Below are positions 44,429 to 53,149 of a stretch of DNA of 64,000 nt, piece after piece. A program made the position numbers and the translations under genes. Below the pieces are notes generated by a model. The model was given only the letters and a program-made list of their open reading frames with translations. It did not search any database and was not told the DNA's origin. Source of the DNA: an uncultured Bacteroidales bacterium (GTDB lineage: Bacteria > Bacteroidota > Bacteroidia > Bacteroidales > Muribaculaceae); assembly GCA_949123685.1 (NCBI GenBank), contig CASBHZ010000001.1, forward strand, positions 1 through 64,000, in the 5' to 3' direction. Every line of letters begins with the position of its first letter. Position 1 is the stretch's first letter.

Positions 44429-44491
44429 GTTAGGCTTCAGGCTTTAGATGCTCCATCCGAAGCACCTAACGCCTAAAGCCTAACACCTAAA
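44429..44491. repeat. Inverted heptad pair past korB
   Basis: Three forward heptads (44429-44449) face four reverse heptads of the GCCTAAA type (44464-44491), forming an imperfect hairpin 24 bases after the korB stop. It may serve as the korB terminator. Confidence 0.7.
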
Positions 44492-44515
44492 GCCTTTTAT
44501 AATGCCTTTTATAAC

Positions 44516-45541
44516 CTATACGATCTCCCAGCTTTCGCAGGTTTTAAGAATCATGTCGCGGAGAGAAGCAAAACCTTTCTTCTCTTTAACCTCAGCTACC
44601 TGACGCTCAACTTCCGCCTCATAGCTTGGTGCTTGATAATCACGGATTACGCCGAGTGCCACCGGGAGTTCATGACCGTCCATCATGGCGAGCTGCTGCT
44701 GCAGGAAGTTTTGCTCGCAATGGGCATCGTGCACAAGCACGTCGTCAAGCGTATAGCCGCCTTCCCCGATGGTTACAGCTTTCAATCCGAAACCTTCCTG
44801 AACAAGACCTTTGTCCATGTTCTTTCCGAAAATCATCTTTTCGCCATGGCGCAGAAGGATCGTGTGGTCAGCCCTCTGATCTTTATCCGTGAAATAAGAA
44901 TGGATACCGTTGTTGAAAATCACACAATTCTGAAGCACCTCCACAACTGCAGCTCCCTTATGGCGTGCCGCAGCAACCATGCAGTCTCTTGTTATGTCAA
45001 GTGTTATGTCTATACCTCGGGCAAAGAAATTGCCTCTGGCACCGAAACACAGCTCTGCAGGAATGAAAGGATCCTCAACCGTTCCGTAAGGACTTGATTT
45101 GGTGACCGCACCACGATCCGAAGTCGGTGAATACTGACCTTTGGTCAATCCGTATATCTTGTTATTGAACAAAAGTATGTTGATATCCACATTACGGCGG
45201 ACGGCATGGATGAAATGGTTGCCACCGATAGCAAGTCCGTCACCGTCACCGGAAATCTGCCACACTGTAAGTTCCGGATTAGCAGTCTTTACGCCTGTTG
45301 CAATAGCCGCTGCGCGTCCGTGAATCGTGTGCATGCCATATGTGTTCATATAGTAAGGCAGGCGCGAAGAACAGCCTATACCCGAAATGACAGCTGTATC
45401 CTTAGGTGCAACCCCTACCACCGCCATAGCCTTGTGGAGAACATTAAGGATTGCGTGATCGCCACAACCGGGGCACCAGCGGGCGTTCTGACTGTTCTTA
45501 TAATCGGCGGGCGTATAGCCCGTTGTCTTTGTCTCTTCCAT
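44516..45541 (-). CDS. korB: 2-oxoacid:ferredoxin oxidoreductase, beta subunit
   Basis: A 341-residue thiamine-diphosphate subunit. WCPGCGDHAILN (22-33) is the family's CPGCG motif, and GDGDGLAIGGNH with NNKIYGLTKGQ the TPP and Mg binding segment. With the alpha subunit upstream it oxidatively decarboxylates a 2-oxoacid, probably 2-oxoglutarate, to acyl-CoA and reduces ferredoxin. Cofactor use shows strict or facultative anaerobic metabolism. It follows korA after 29 bases. The specific substrate cannot be fixed by motif. Confidence 0.9.
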   Translation of the reverse strand: MEETKTTGYTPADYKNSQNARWCPGCGDHAILNVLHKAMAVVGVAPKDTAVISGIGCSSRLPYYMNTYGMHTIHGRAAAIATGVKTANPELTVWQISGDGDGLAIGGNHFIHAVRRNVDINILLFNNKIYGLTKGQYSPTSDRGAVTKSSPYGTVEDPFIPAELCFGARGNFFARGIDITLDITRDCMVAAARHKGAAVVEVLQNCVIFNNGIHSYFTDKDQRADHTILLRHGEKMIFGKNMDKGLVQEGFGLKAVTIGEGGYTLDDVLVHDAHCEQNFLQQQLAMMDGHELPVALGVIRDYQAPSYEAEVERQVAEVKEKKGFASLRDMILKTCESWEIV

Positions 45542-45570
45542 TTTTGAGATGAGTTTGATAGGGTTATACG

Positions 45571-47424
45571 TTAATTATTTTCCATATGAGAGATAACACC
45601 GTCCACAACTTCGCTCACGAGGAAAGGCTGTCCCTCAACCTTGTTGATGCGTAGAATCTCCTTGCCGGGGAGGTGCATCTGCAAGTAGTCGGCAAACATA
45701 CCTGTGTTAAGCTCGGCGACTATAATCCTCTTATATTTTGAAAGCGTTTCTATTGCATTCTCCGGAAGCGGATTGACATATCGGAATTGCCAGAACGCCA
45801 CTTTGTGTCCGGAAGCGTTAAGCTCTGTCGCAGCAGTGAGGAGATGTCCATAGGTGCCACCCCATCCTACAAGTATCGTGTCGGCATCTTCATCAAACAT
45901 AGGCTCCATCTTTGGTATGTCGCGGGCAATGCGTGCCACTTTCTCCTTACGTGCCTCCACCATGCGGGCATGGTTTCCGGCATCGGTAGATATAACGGAG
46001 GTGTTAAAGTCTTTTTCAAGACCGCCGACACGATGCATTCCTTTATCCATACCGGGAATTGACCAATAACGAACCATCGTCTCCATATTCCGGTCATACG
46101 GTTTCCATCCGTTCTCAAGCTGCTCCTTGCCAACCAAGGGAACCTTGATTTCAGGATAATCATCCTTTTCGGGAACTCGCCATGCCGACGAGCCGTTACC
46201 TATAAACGCATCCGTAAGTAGAATCACGGGGGTCATGTGCTCGATCGCTATGCGGCAAGCCTGAAACGCCATCTCGAAACAATCCGTGGGGCTGACTGCC
46301 GAAAGCACGCAAAGCGGAGATTCACCATTACGCCCGTAAAGAGCCTGCATGAGGTCAGTCTGCTCTGTCTTGGTAGGAAGTCCGGTAGAGGGACCTCCAC
46401 GCTGCACATCTATAATAACGAGAGGTAACTCCGCCATAACGGCAAGACCGATACCCTCCGACTTAAGGGCGAGACCGGGACCTGACGTGGATGTCACGGC
46501 AAGGTGTCCGGCATAGGAAGCACCGATTGCGGAACATACACCGGCAATCTCATCCTCCATCTGACACGCTTTCACCCCAAGATCCTTGCGTTTGGCGAGT
46601 TCATGAAGTATATCTGTTGCCGGGGTGATCGGATAAGAGCCTAAGAAAAGCGGACGTCCGCTCTTCTCGGATGCCATTATAAGTCCCCACGCCGTAGCGG
46701 TATTTCCTGTAACGTCTATATATGTCCCTTTTTCAGCGGAAGCCGTTTCGATACGATAAACAGGCATCGTGCTATGGGTATTATGTCCATAATCCCAACC
46801 TGCCCTCACCACCTTGGCGTTAGCTTCATATATAGCGGGTTTCTTTGCAAATTTAGCCTGTAATTTCTTTAACACGCTGTCGACCGGACGATCGAACAGC
46901 CAACATATGATGCCCAACGCAAGCATATTCTTGCATTTCATCATGCCTTTTTGATCAAGACCCGAGTCAGCAAGTGTCGATTTCAGAAGAGTGGTCATCG
47001 GCACAAGCATGATGCGGGAAGGATTGATGCCGAGTTCCGCAACAGGATCCGAAGTGGCATACTCGGCTTTCTTAAGGTTCTGCTCCGTGAAAGAATCTCC
47101 GTCGCAAACGATTATGCCATCCGGTTTCAGGTAACGCAGATTTGTCTTGAGTGCCGCAGGATTCATCGCCACCAGGACATCTGCTTGATCTCCGGGGGTA
47201 TGTACATCCTTACCTACACTCACCTGATAACCCGAGACACCGCTAAGGGACCCTTGCGGGGCGCGAATCTCTGCCGGATAATCCGGAAATGTGGAAATCT
47301 GATTGCCCTCTCCCGCAGAAATGTTGGAGAAGATGCTTCCGGCAAGCTGCATGCCGTCGCCGGAGTCTCCGGCAAAGCGAATAACCACCTTGTCGATGGT
47401 CCTGACATTCGTTTCTTGTAACAT
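45571..47424 (-). CDS. korA: 2-oxoacid:ferredoxin oxidoreductase, alpha (with fused gamma) subunit
   Basis: A 617-residue subunit from ATG at 47424 (a GTG one codon earlier also opens the frame). The N-terminal about 190 residues are the gamma domain (VVIRFAGDSGDGMQLAGSIFS), fused to the alpha pyrimidine-binding domain (GSYPITPATDILHELAKRK, TSTSGPGLALKSEGIGLA) and the C-terminal transketolase-like domain. It forms the KorAB complex with the next gene. A clear promoter and a 5' hairpin lead the operon. Confidence 0.9.
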   Translation of the reverse strand: MLQETNVRTIDKVVIRFAGDSGDGMQLAGSIFSNISAGEGNQISTFPDYPAEIRAPQGSLSGVSGYQVSVGKDVHTPGDQADVLVAMNPAALKTNLRYLKPDGIIVCDGDSFTEQNLKKAEYATSDPVAELGINPSRIMLVPMTTLLKSTLADSGLDQKGMMKCKNMLALGIICWLFDRPVDSVLKKLQAKFAKKPAIYEANAKVVRAGWDYGHNTHSTMPVYRIETASAEKGTYIDVTGNTATAWGLIMASEKSGRPLFLGSYPITPATDILHELAKRKDLGVKACQMEDEIAGVCSAIGASYAGHLAVTSTSGPGLALKSEGIGLAVMAELPLVIIDVQRGGPSTGLPTKTEQTDLMQALYGRNGESPLCVLSAVSPTDCFEMAFQACRIAIEHMTPVILLTDAFIGNGSSAWRVPEKDDYPEIKVPLVGKEQLENGWKPYDRNMETMVRYWSIPGMDKGMHRVGGLEKDFNTSVISTDAGNHARMVEARKEKVARIARDIPKMEPMFDEDADTILVGWGGTYGHLLTAATELNASGHKVAFWQFRYVNPLPENAIETLSKYKRIIVAELNTGMFADYLQMHLPGKEILRINKVEGQPFLVSEVVDGVISHMENN

Positions 47425-47548
47425 CACGAAAGTTGTTATTGTGTTTTATGGTATTGATCAGAAAGAGAACTCTACCGACATGTCAATAATGCGGCATGAT
47501 CATCGTCCTGCTCTTCGGAGAAAATATATATCCCTCCGAAGACCTGCG

Positions 47549-47580
47549 CAAAATAACATTTAATTCCTCAATTTCCCAAA
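47549..47580 (-). promoter_or_regulatory. korAB promoter
   Basis: On the minus strand TTTG (47580-47577), 20 bases, TTATTTTG (47556-47549, one mismatch). An 8-bp inverted repeat (47513-47520 with 47534-47541) begins at the predicted start of the RNA and may protect its 5' end. Confidence 0.7.
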
Positions 47581-47596
47581 TATTTTTGCAATAAAA

Positions 47597-47628
47597 ATTC
47601 CCCGTCTGCTTTAAAGCATACGGGGAAT
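47597..47628 (-). terminator. Terminator of the endonuclease operon
   Basis: A 9-bp GC-rich stem, one mismatch and a short inner stem (47597-47628), followed on the minus strand by TTTTATT. It lies 57 bases past the first endonuclease I stop and upstream of the korA promoter. Confidence 0.75.
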
Positions 47629-47684
47629 CTATCATTTCTCTATAATTATTGATTTTAACCTGCTCCTAAGTAGGCGGCAGCTTC

Positions 47685-49499
47685 TTAATGTATAAGGATC
47701 TTCACTGCCTTACCATCCGCCTTGACGGCTATATATAATCCGGGACGCAATCCTATACCGGAAACTCTACGCCCTTCAAGATCATAAACAGCACCGCCTT
47801 CCGGAACGATAATGTTACGACCATCTACCGCTACCGGTTCGTCTACAGAATCTTCAACACCGCACACTCCTGAGGTCCCGTCATCAAACCCATTGAACCT
47901 ATAGAGCAACACCCCGCCCTGTGACGATGAATAATTAAGAAAACGTGGCTGAGTCTTGTTATATTTAAGACTTCCGTTCTGTGCAAATTCAATTATGGCT
48001 TGACCTTCTGCACCAACCGACACCGATGCCGGAGTGCCGCTTGACTGGTCAAGCTTCATTTTGTTGCTGCCGCTGGCATTCCAGTAACCTTTGGAATTAC
48101 CCAAAGTATCAGAAATTCTGAGAGTATACTGAGACGAAGAACCGGAAACCGGAACGAATGTCACCAATGCAGCTCCATCGGGCAAACATATCACATTGTC
48201 ACCTTCAAATTTTCCATATCCGCAACTTGGCATAAAGGTTGTGGCGTTATGTCCCATTACATTCTTGACATTTTGCGACATTATTATATAGTAATCCCCT
48301 GCAGCTACTTGAGAATCATCTGTTACGGGAGTCCAAATTCCATCGGTATAATCGGTTACAGAAGGATCCCTGCCAGTCATTGTAACATAAACAATGGAAC
48401 TGCGCAGATTCTTTCCGCCATCTTCATCCAAGGCATATGCCTTGAACACATGACGCTCTCCGTGGGCGGAAGCCGCAGGCAAGGCAACGCTGCCACCATA
48501 GCGTTGATATGAGCTTCCATCGCAACTCACCCAAAGATCTCCATCAGCAACATCGAACGCAATATCTCCCGAACCCCAATAACGCCCGCTATAAGTATTA
48601 ACTCCGGTAAGCCATATCCCTGAAACTTGAGGATCGGCAGGACGGTTAACAGGCTCTACTGCATTTTCCGCAATGGAGAATGCCTCCCCTTTCTTATCTC
48701 CCCACACATATTCTGCAAGAGCCGGAAAATCTATATAAGGATTCCTGTTTTTCTGCAATTTATAAATCTCCTCATTGCGTGCAAGTTCCACATCATCCAC
48801 AGGATCTTCCTCAGACCATTTAAGGAGCATGTCTATCACCCATTGTTGGGGTTCGGCACCATTTGCCCCGATATTAAGCATGAACTTGCCATCTTTTTCA
48901 GTATTCCAAGAAATATCTGAATAAGTGGTGAATATATAAAGATAGGCCCTCGCAAAGTCTCCCTTATATTCATCCGAAGGCTCGAAAACCGTAGCCGCTC
49001 CACCTCCGAATCCGCTTGCCGGCGTTCCGATCCTTACAAGCCCGTTATCATATATACGGGCATCTGCTACCACACCGAGAGGATTATTGGATTTCTTATT
49101 GTTAGCATCCGCGTCAGAAGGATTAAGATGGAAAAGATCGCTGTAAGCTTCTCGGCTCCCATTCTTGCCTCCCCACCATGAATTTGCAACGGAATGCTCT
49201 ATATTCATGGCATCATGTCCTGTCGCGACATAAACAATCCGGTTGCTATACATATCGCGCCAGATAAGGTCTCCGCCCACAACACGCACATCCGTTTTTT
49301 CAAACGCACTCCAAGTCTCTCCTGCTGCGGATCCATAACTGATCACGGTAAAATCGGCAGGCATTGCCGCTTCCTTGACTGCAAGTTTGAGCGCCTCGCC
49401 GCTCTTGCCTTCCAATACCGAATAGTATTCAGCGGGAATCTCAGCCATGAGTGCAAATGCACCCATGGCAAAGCATATCCCGGATATAAGGTTTCTCAT
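47685..49499 (-). CDS. Secreted endonuclease I-family nuclease (paralogue 1)
   Basis: A 604-residue exported protein: signal peptide (1-18), Endonuclease_1 (EndA/NucM, His-Me finger) domain with MNIEHSVANSWWGG and DLFHLNPSDADANNKKSNNP carrying the catalytic His, metal ligands and Asn, an Ig/anchor-like middle (about 290-400), a further beta domain, and a C-terminal Por-secretion-type tail (VYDLEGRRVSGIGLRPGLYI). EndA enzymes degrade DNA and RNA without sequence choice. The tail predicts T9SS-dependent surface display, if that system exists here. It follows paralogue 2 by 22 bases and ends the nuclease operon. Confidence 0.88.
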   Translation of the reverse strand: MRNLISGICFAMGAFALMAEIPAEYYSVLEGKSGEALKLAVKEAAMPADFTVISYGSAAGETWSAFEKTDVRVVGGDLIWRDMYSNRIVYVATGHDAMNIEHSVANSWWGGKNGSREAYSDLFHLNPSDADANNKKSNNPLGVVADARIYDNGLVRIGTPASGFGGGAATVFEPSDEYKGDFARAYLYIFTTYSDISWNTEKDGKFMLNIGANGAEPQQWVIDMLLKWSEEDPVDDVELARNEEIYKLQKNRNPYIDFPALAEYVWGDKKGEAFSIAENAVEPVNRPADPQVSGIWLTGVNTYSGRYWGSGDIAFDVADGDLWVSCDGSSYQRYGGSVALPAASAHGERHVFKAYALDEDGGKNLRSSIVYVTMTGRDPSVTDYTDGIWTPVTDDSQVAAGDYYIIMSQNVKNVMGHNATTFMPSCGYGKFEGDNVICLPDGAALVTFVPVSGSSSQYTLRISDTLGNSKGYWNASGSNKMKLDQSSGTPASVSVGAEGQAIIEFAQNGSLKYNKTQPRFLNYSSSQGGVLLYRFNGFDDGTSGVCGVEDSVDEPVAVDGRNIIVPEGGAVYDLEGRRVSGIGLRPGLYIAVKADGKAVKILIH

Positions 49500-49521
49500 A
49501 TAACCTGTTTATTTCAATTTA

Positions 49522-51138
49522 TTACTTTATCATAACTTTCACTGCCTTCTTGAATCCAGGCTTGGTTACGATATATATGCCCCTGGCAAGGTTCTCACCG
49601 CAAACCTCGCGACCGTTGAGGTCGAAAATCTTCGCCCCATCCGGCACAAGGATATTATTGCCCCAGACTTCCACAAGGAAACTATCGTCAAGATCAACAA
49701 TCTCATTCACACCTGAAGAATCCTTGACTTTCCGATAGAAATCAAGACGTTCCTGACCGTTGCTCGTATATGTCGTGAAGCGAGGAGCCGACTTATTATA
49801 ATAAAGTGCTCCGGATCCTGTACTTGCACTCGGTCCGTAAACAACCGCCACACCCTGAGAAGAGTATGTAAGTTCTGCCTCAACCCCTTTGGTTGTGATA
49901 TAATCAGTCAGATTGAAATTTTTCTCAGATGAGCTGAATAGATAACCTTTGGAATTTCCTTCGATATCTGAAGCTCTCAAAGCATATCCGTCACCGAGGG
50001 TCTCAAGCGTTATGAGGGCGGCATCTGCTGGAGCTTCCTTAATCACGCCGTCCGTGATGCTTATTGTTGATGTGGGTTGGAAATAACTCCTTTTTGTGTC
50101 TTGGCTCAGAGACATTGCAACATTAGAACTTGACCCTAAGATCAGATAACTCTCTCCGGCACGAATATCAGACTGAGAAGCAACTAAGACATAAGTTCCG
50201 GGCACAAGAGTCGGATCTTCGGGCGAAGGGTCAACAGGGTCGGGATCAACCGGATCCGGGTCTATCGGGTCCGGGTCTACAGGACCGGGATCCGGCTCAT
50301 GAGCACCATCCACATGGTATGGCTGTCCGCTTTTAGAACCCCAGATATATTCCGCCAGGTCAGGAAGATCAATAAAAGGATTCCTGCTCTTCTGGTTACT
50401 CTTATATATACCGTCATTGCGATCCCTCTCTTTCTGACTAACAGCATCATTCGCCGACCATTCAAGCAACATATTATATGCCCATGGCTTAAGTGTCAGA
50501 TCCGAAGATTTGTCATACATCCAGTTGGTTCCAGATGACTGCCAAGAGATATCGTCATATACAGTGAACATATACATGAACACCCTCGCCATGTCTCCCT
50601 TGTATTCATCACAAGGCTCATAAACATTTGTAGCTCCTCCACCTTGACCGCTGACCGGAGACCCGATTATTGTCACTCCGTTTGTCCAAGAAACCTTACC
50701 GATCTTCGCCATCGGATAATTGCTCTTACGGCTGTTTGCATTTGAATTTGAAGGATTGAGATGGCATATGTCGCAATAGGCATCGTTTGTGCCACCACCC
50801 CACCATGATTTGGCAACGGAATGCTCTATATTCATCACTGAATTATTAGGTTTTGAAGAACCCATAACAACCTTCTCGTTGCTATACATATCCCACCAAT
50901 ATTTCACACCGTTCTCCACCTTTACGTCCGTAAGGCGAAATGCGTCCCATGTGGAATTGCCATAAGAAATCCTGTTGTGATGGCTTTTGACTATAGCTTT
51001 CACGGCTTTCTTCAATGCCACACCTGTTTTTCCTTCAAGGGAATCATAATACCCGGCAGGAGCATCCGCAAATGCCGGTGTAGCGAGAGCTAAAGCGCAT
51101 ATATAAGCTCCCGCAATATTAATCAATCGTGATTTCAT
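49522..51138 (-). CDS. Secreted endonuclease I-family nuclease (paralogue 2)
   Basis: A 538-residue exported nuclease with signal peptide (1-24). The Endonuclease_1 domain has MNIEHSVAKSWWGGG and DICHLNPSNSNANSRKSNYP with complete catalytic residues. A repetitive acidic linker of the type (DP-x-DP-x-DP) near residues 285-305 joins it to a beta domain, then a Por-secretion-like tail (IFDLNGREVCGENLARGIYI). The three tandem paralogues differ most outside the catalytic core. A -7 box lies at 51191-51184. It is transcribed with paralogue 1. Confidence 0.88.
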   Translation of the reverse strand: MKSRLINIAGAYICALALATPAFADAPAGYYDSLEGKTGVALKKAVKAIVKSHHNRISYGNSTWDAFRLTDVKVENGVKYWWDMYSNEKVVMGSSKPNNSVMNIEHSVAKSWWGGGTNDAYCDICHLNPSNSNANSRKSNYPMAKIGKVSWTNGVTIIGSPVSGQGGGATNVYEPCDEYKGDMARVFMYMFTVYDDISWQSSGTNWMYDKSSDLTLKPWAYNMLLEWSANDAVSQKERDRNDGIYKSNQKSRNPFIDLPDLAEYIWGSKSGQPYHVDGAHEPDPGPVDPDPIDPDPVDPDPVDPSPEDPTLVPGTYVLVASQSDIRAGESYLILGSSSNVAMSLSQDTKRSYFQPTSTISITDGVIKEAPADAALITLETLGDGYALRASDIEGNSKGYLFSSSEKNFNLTDYITTKGVEAELTYSSQGVAVVYGPSASTGSGALYYNKSAPRFTTYTSNGQERLDFYRKVKDSSGVNEIVDLDDSFLVEVWGNNILVPDGAKIFDLNGREVCGENLARGIYIVTKPGFKKAVKVMIK

Positions 51139-51183
51139 GATATCGTTAGTTTATTTTTTGCGTAAAAAAATGTGTTTGACCTA

Positions 51184-51191
51184 CAAATTTA
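51184..51191 (-). promoter_or_regulatory. -7 box of the endonuclease 2-1 operon
   Basis: TAAATTTG on the minus strand. An ATTG at 51216-51213 (spacing 21) is a weak -33 partner. Confidence 0.55.
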
Positions 51192-51233
51192 TATAATTAT
51201 AATTAATAATTACAATATTTCCAAAAAAAAGAA

Positions 51234-51276
51234 AGGCAGCACCAAAAGTTTTTTCATTTAACTTTTGGTGCTGCCT
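51234..51276 (-). terminator. Terminator of endonuclease paralogue 3
   Basis: A perfect 17-bp stem (51234-51250 with 51260-51276) with a 9-base loop, followed by TTCTTTTTTTT on the minus strand. It separates paralogue 3 from paralogue 2. Confidence 0.9.
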
Positions 51277-51303
51277 AAAATACCTATCGGTCTACCGATT
51301 TTT

Positions 51304-53025
51304 TCAAATAATGAGTCTGAAAGGACGCATACCTTCCGAAGTAATCACATATACACCTTGCGGCAACATATAAATCTCTCCATCAACCGGAGACGGGATA
51401 AAGAGAATCTCCATGCCGTTGATATCATACACATGTACCGGTTTTGTCTGTATCTCCACATCACTGACCTTGACTGTGAAACCGCCATCAACAGGATATA
51501 TCTTTATCGGAGCCGCAATGTAAAGCTCTTCCACCGAACTTCCTTCAGCCAAATAAATCTCGTTTGAAGGCTCTGAAAGGATACCCAATCTGGAATATTG
51601 CACATAATATGTCTCTGCAACTGCCGGATCACGATCGCTTATAACATAACTCGTCTCTCCTGTTTCGTATGTTTCAGTTTCCTGATTACCGTCAACAAGG
51701 CGAGTACGTGTCAAGACATAATAGTCAGCTATCTCACCCTCAGGAACCGGATTCCAATGAGCGGTGTATGAATTGGCTGTCACATCCGTAGGCTGCAAGG
51801 CTGTAAGCGTAGTGAATGTCGGCATCGGAAGAGCCTCACCTTTGAGCGTTACGGCTATCGAACCGGTCAATCCTCCATCATAGAGCACTATCTTGGCTTC
51901 ATGCTGCCCTACACCGGCGGGGGTATAGGTTATATTAAGCAGATATCCCTGATTTTGATTTATTGTGGCGGCGGGAATCTCTTTGGTGATTTCCGGCACG
52001 AACATAGCCCTGTCTGCACCTGTCACTCTCACTGAAAGCGGAGATGTGAGGTTCCTACCCACGATCTGCAATACGCGAGTCTCGGAACGCCCCACTGCCA
52101 CCTGACCGAAATCAAGGGCTTCGCCATTAACAGGCGCCGTAATCTCCGGATCACCGGTAATTGGGGGAGTCGGGTCGCTTCCGTCCTGATCTTTTACATA
52201 GAAAATCTCAGTGGTGCGCGTGCCCCATACATATTCCGCCAATTCCGGAAAATCCACAAAGGGGTTCCTGTTTCCCTGATACTGCTCCACTACATTGTTA
52301 CGGTCTATCTCCTTCTGATCCACAGGATCCTGACGACACCACTGAAGCAGCATCTCTTTCGCCCAAGGCACCAATGTGGGATAAGCCTCTTTATTATACA
52401 TGTAATTGATCACCCAGTTTATGTCGTCATATACTGTTGCCACATACATATAAGCCCTTGCAAAGTCTCCCTTATATTCATCATCGGGTTCAAACACGTA
52501 ACGGCTACCGCCGCCATATCCGGTCATGGCTCCGCCGATCTTTGACACTCCGTTATTGAAACTTGTGGAAGCAGTAAGCCCGAGAGGATAATTGAGCTTA
52601 GCCTGATTAGCCGCCCCGTCAGACGGGTAAAGGTTCCACATATCGGAATAAGCCGGCGTATATTCCACCGAGCCGTTCTGCTTCCACCAAGATTTAGGCA
52701 CGCTGTGTTCCCGCTGCATCTTATTTGCCGAGAAGCTGCTCTTACCGGTCTGCCCTCTTTTTATGAGATACACAGCATCCGAATACATATCCCACCATCG
52801 TTTACAACCGTCAACAAGTTCGGGATAGACATCCGAATACTGCCAATATGTTGGCAGGTCTGTATACACAAGCGTTTGATGCGACTTCACGCACTCTTTG
52901 GCGGCTGCCTTCAGTGAAGCGCCACTCTTTCCGTTCATCTTATCATAATATCCGGCCTTGAACTCTGCCGAAGCGCCGACAACAACACATAGCGCCAGCA
53001 CTAAAGTCATGTAAAATTTCTTCAT
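51304..53025 (-). CDS. Secreted endonuclease I-family nuclease (paralogue 3)
   Basis: A 573-residue exported nuclease from ATG at 53025 (two codons after a TTG that also opens the frame). The signal is followed by the Endonuclease_1 domain, here with the REHSVPKSWWKQ version of the motif and DMWNLYPSDGAANQAKLNYP. It then has an Ig-like (choice-of-anchor) domain, a fibronectin type III domain (LQPTDVTANSYTAHWNPVPEGEIADYYVLTR) and a Por-secretion-like tail. A TTTATTTG box at 53058-53051 is a weak promoter. Terminators on both sides make it a separate transcript from its neighbours. Confidence 0.88.
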   Translation of the reverse strand: MKKFYMTLVLALCVVVGASAEFKAGYYDKMNGKSGASLKAAAKECVKSHQTLVYTDLPTYWQYSDVYPELVDGCKRWWDMYSDAVYLIKRGQTGKSSFSANKMQREHSVPKSWWKQNGSVEYTPAYSDMWNLYPSDGAANQAKLNYPLGLTASTSFNNGVSKIGGAMTGYGGGSRYVFEPDDEYKGDFARAYMYVATVYDDINWVINYMYNKEAYPTLVPWAKEMLLQWCRQDPVDQKEIDRNNVVEQYQGNRNPFVDFPELAEYVWGTRTTEIFYVKDQDGSDPTPPITGDPEITAPVNGEALDFGQVAVGRSETRVLQIVGRNLTSPLSVRVTGADRAMFVPEITKEIPAATINQNQGYLLNITYTPAGVGQHEAKIVLYDGGLTGSIAVTLKGEALPMPTFTTLTALQPTDVTANSYTAHWNPVPEGEIADYYVLTRTRLVDGNQETETYETGETSYVISDRDPAVAETYYVQYSRLGILSEPSNEIYLAEGSSVEELYIAAPIKIYPVDGGFTVKVSDVEIQTKPVHVYDINGMEILFIPSPVDGEIYMLPQGVYVITSEGMRPFRLII

Positions 53026-53067
53026 CAGCAATATGGATTTACTATTTAAACAAATAAACAGATAAAA

Positions 53068-53101
53068 ATCCCTTGGTGCGGTGTTTTTTGCACCAAGGGA
53101 T
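53068..53101 (-). terminator. Terminator after the large OB-fold lipoprotein gene
   Basis: A perfect 12-bp stem (53068-53079 with 53090-53101) and a 10-base loop, followed by TTTTTATC on the minus strand. Confidence 0.9.
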
Positions 53102-53123
53102 AATCATATATTGCATAATAATA

Positions 53124-53149
53124 TCCAAGTAAGTGTTCACTTACTTGGA
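53124..53149. repeat. Palindrome CCAAGTAAGTG-TT-CACTTACTTGG
   Basis: 12-bp arms around two bases, overlapping the stop codon of the OB-fold lipoprotein gene. It repeats the palindrome at 36743-36761. Confidence 0.65.
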
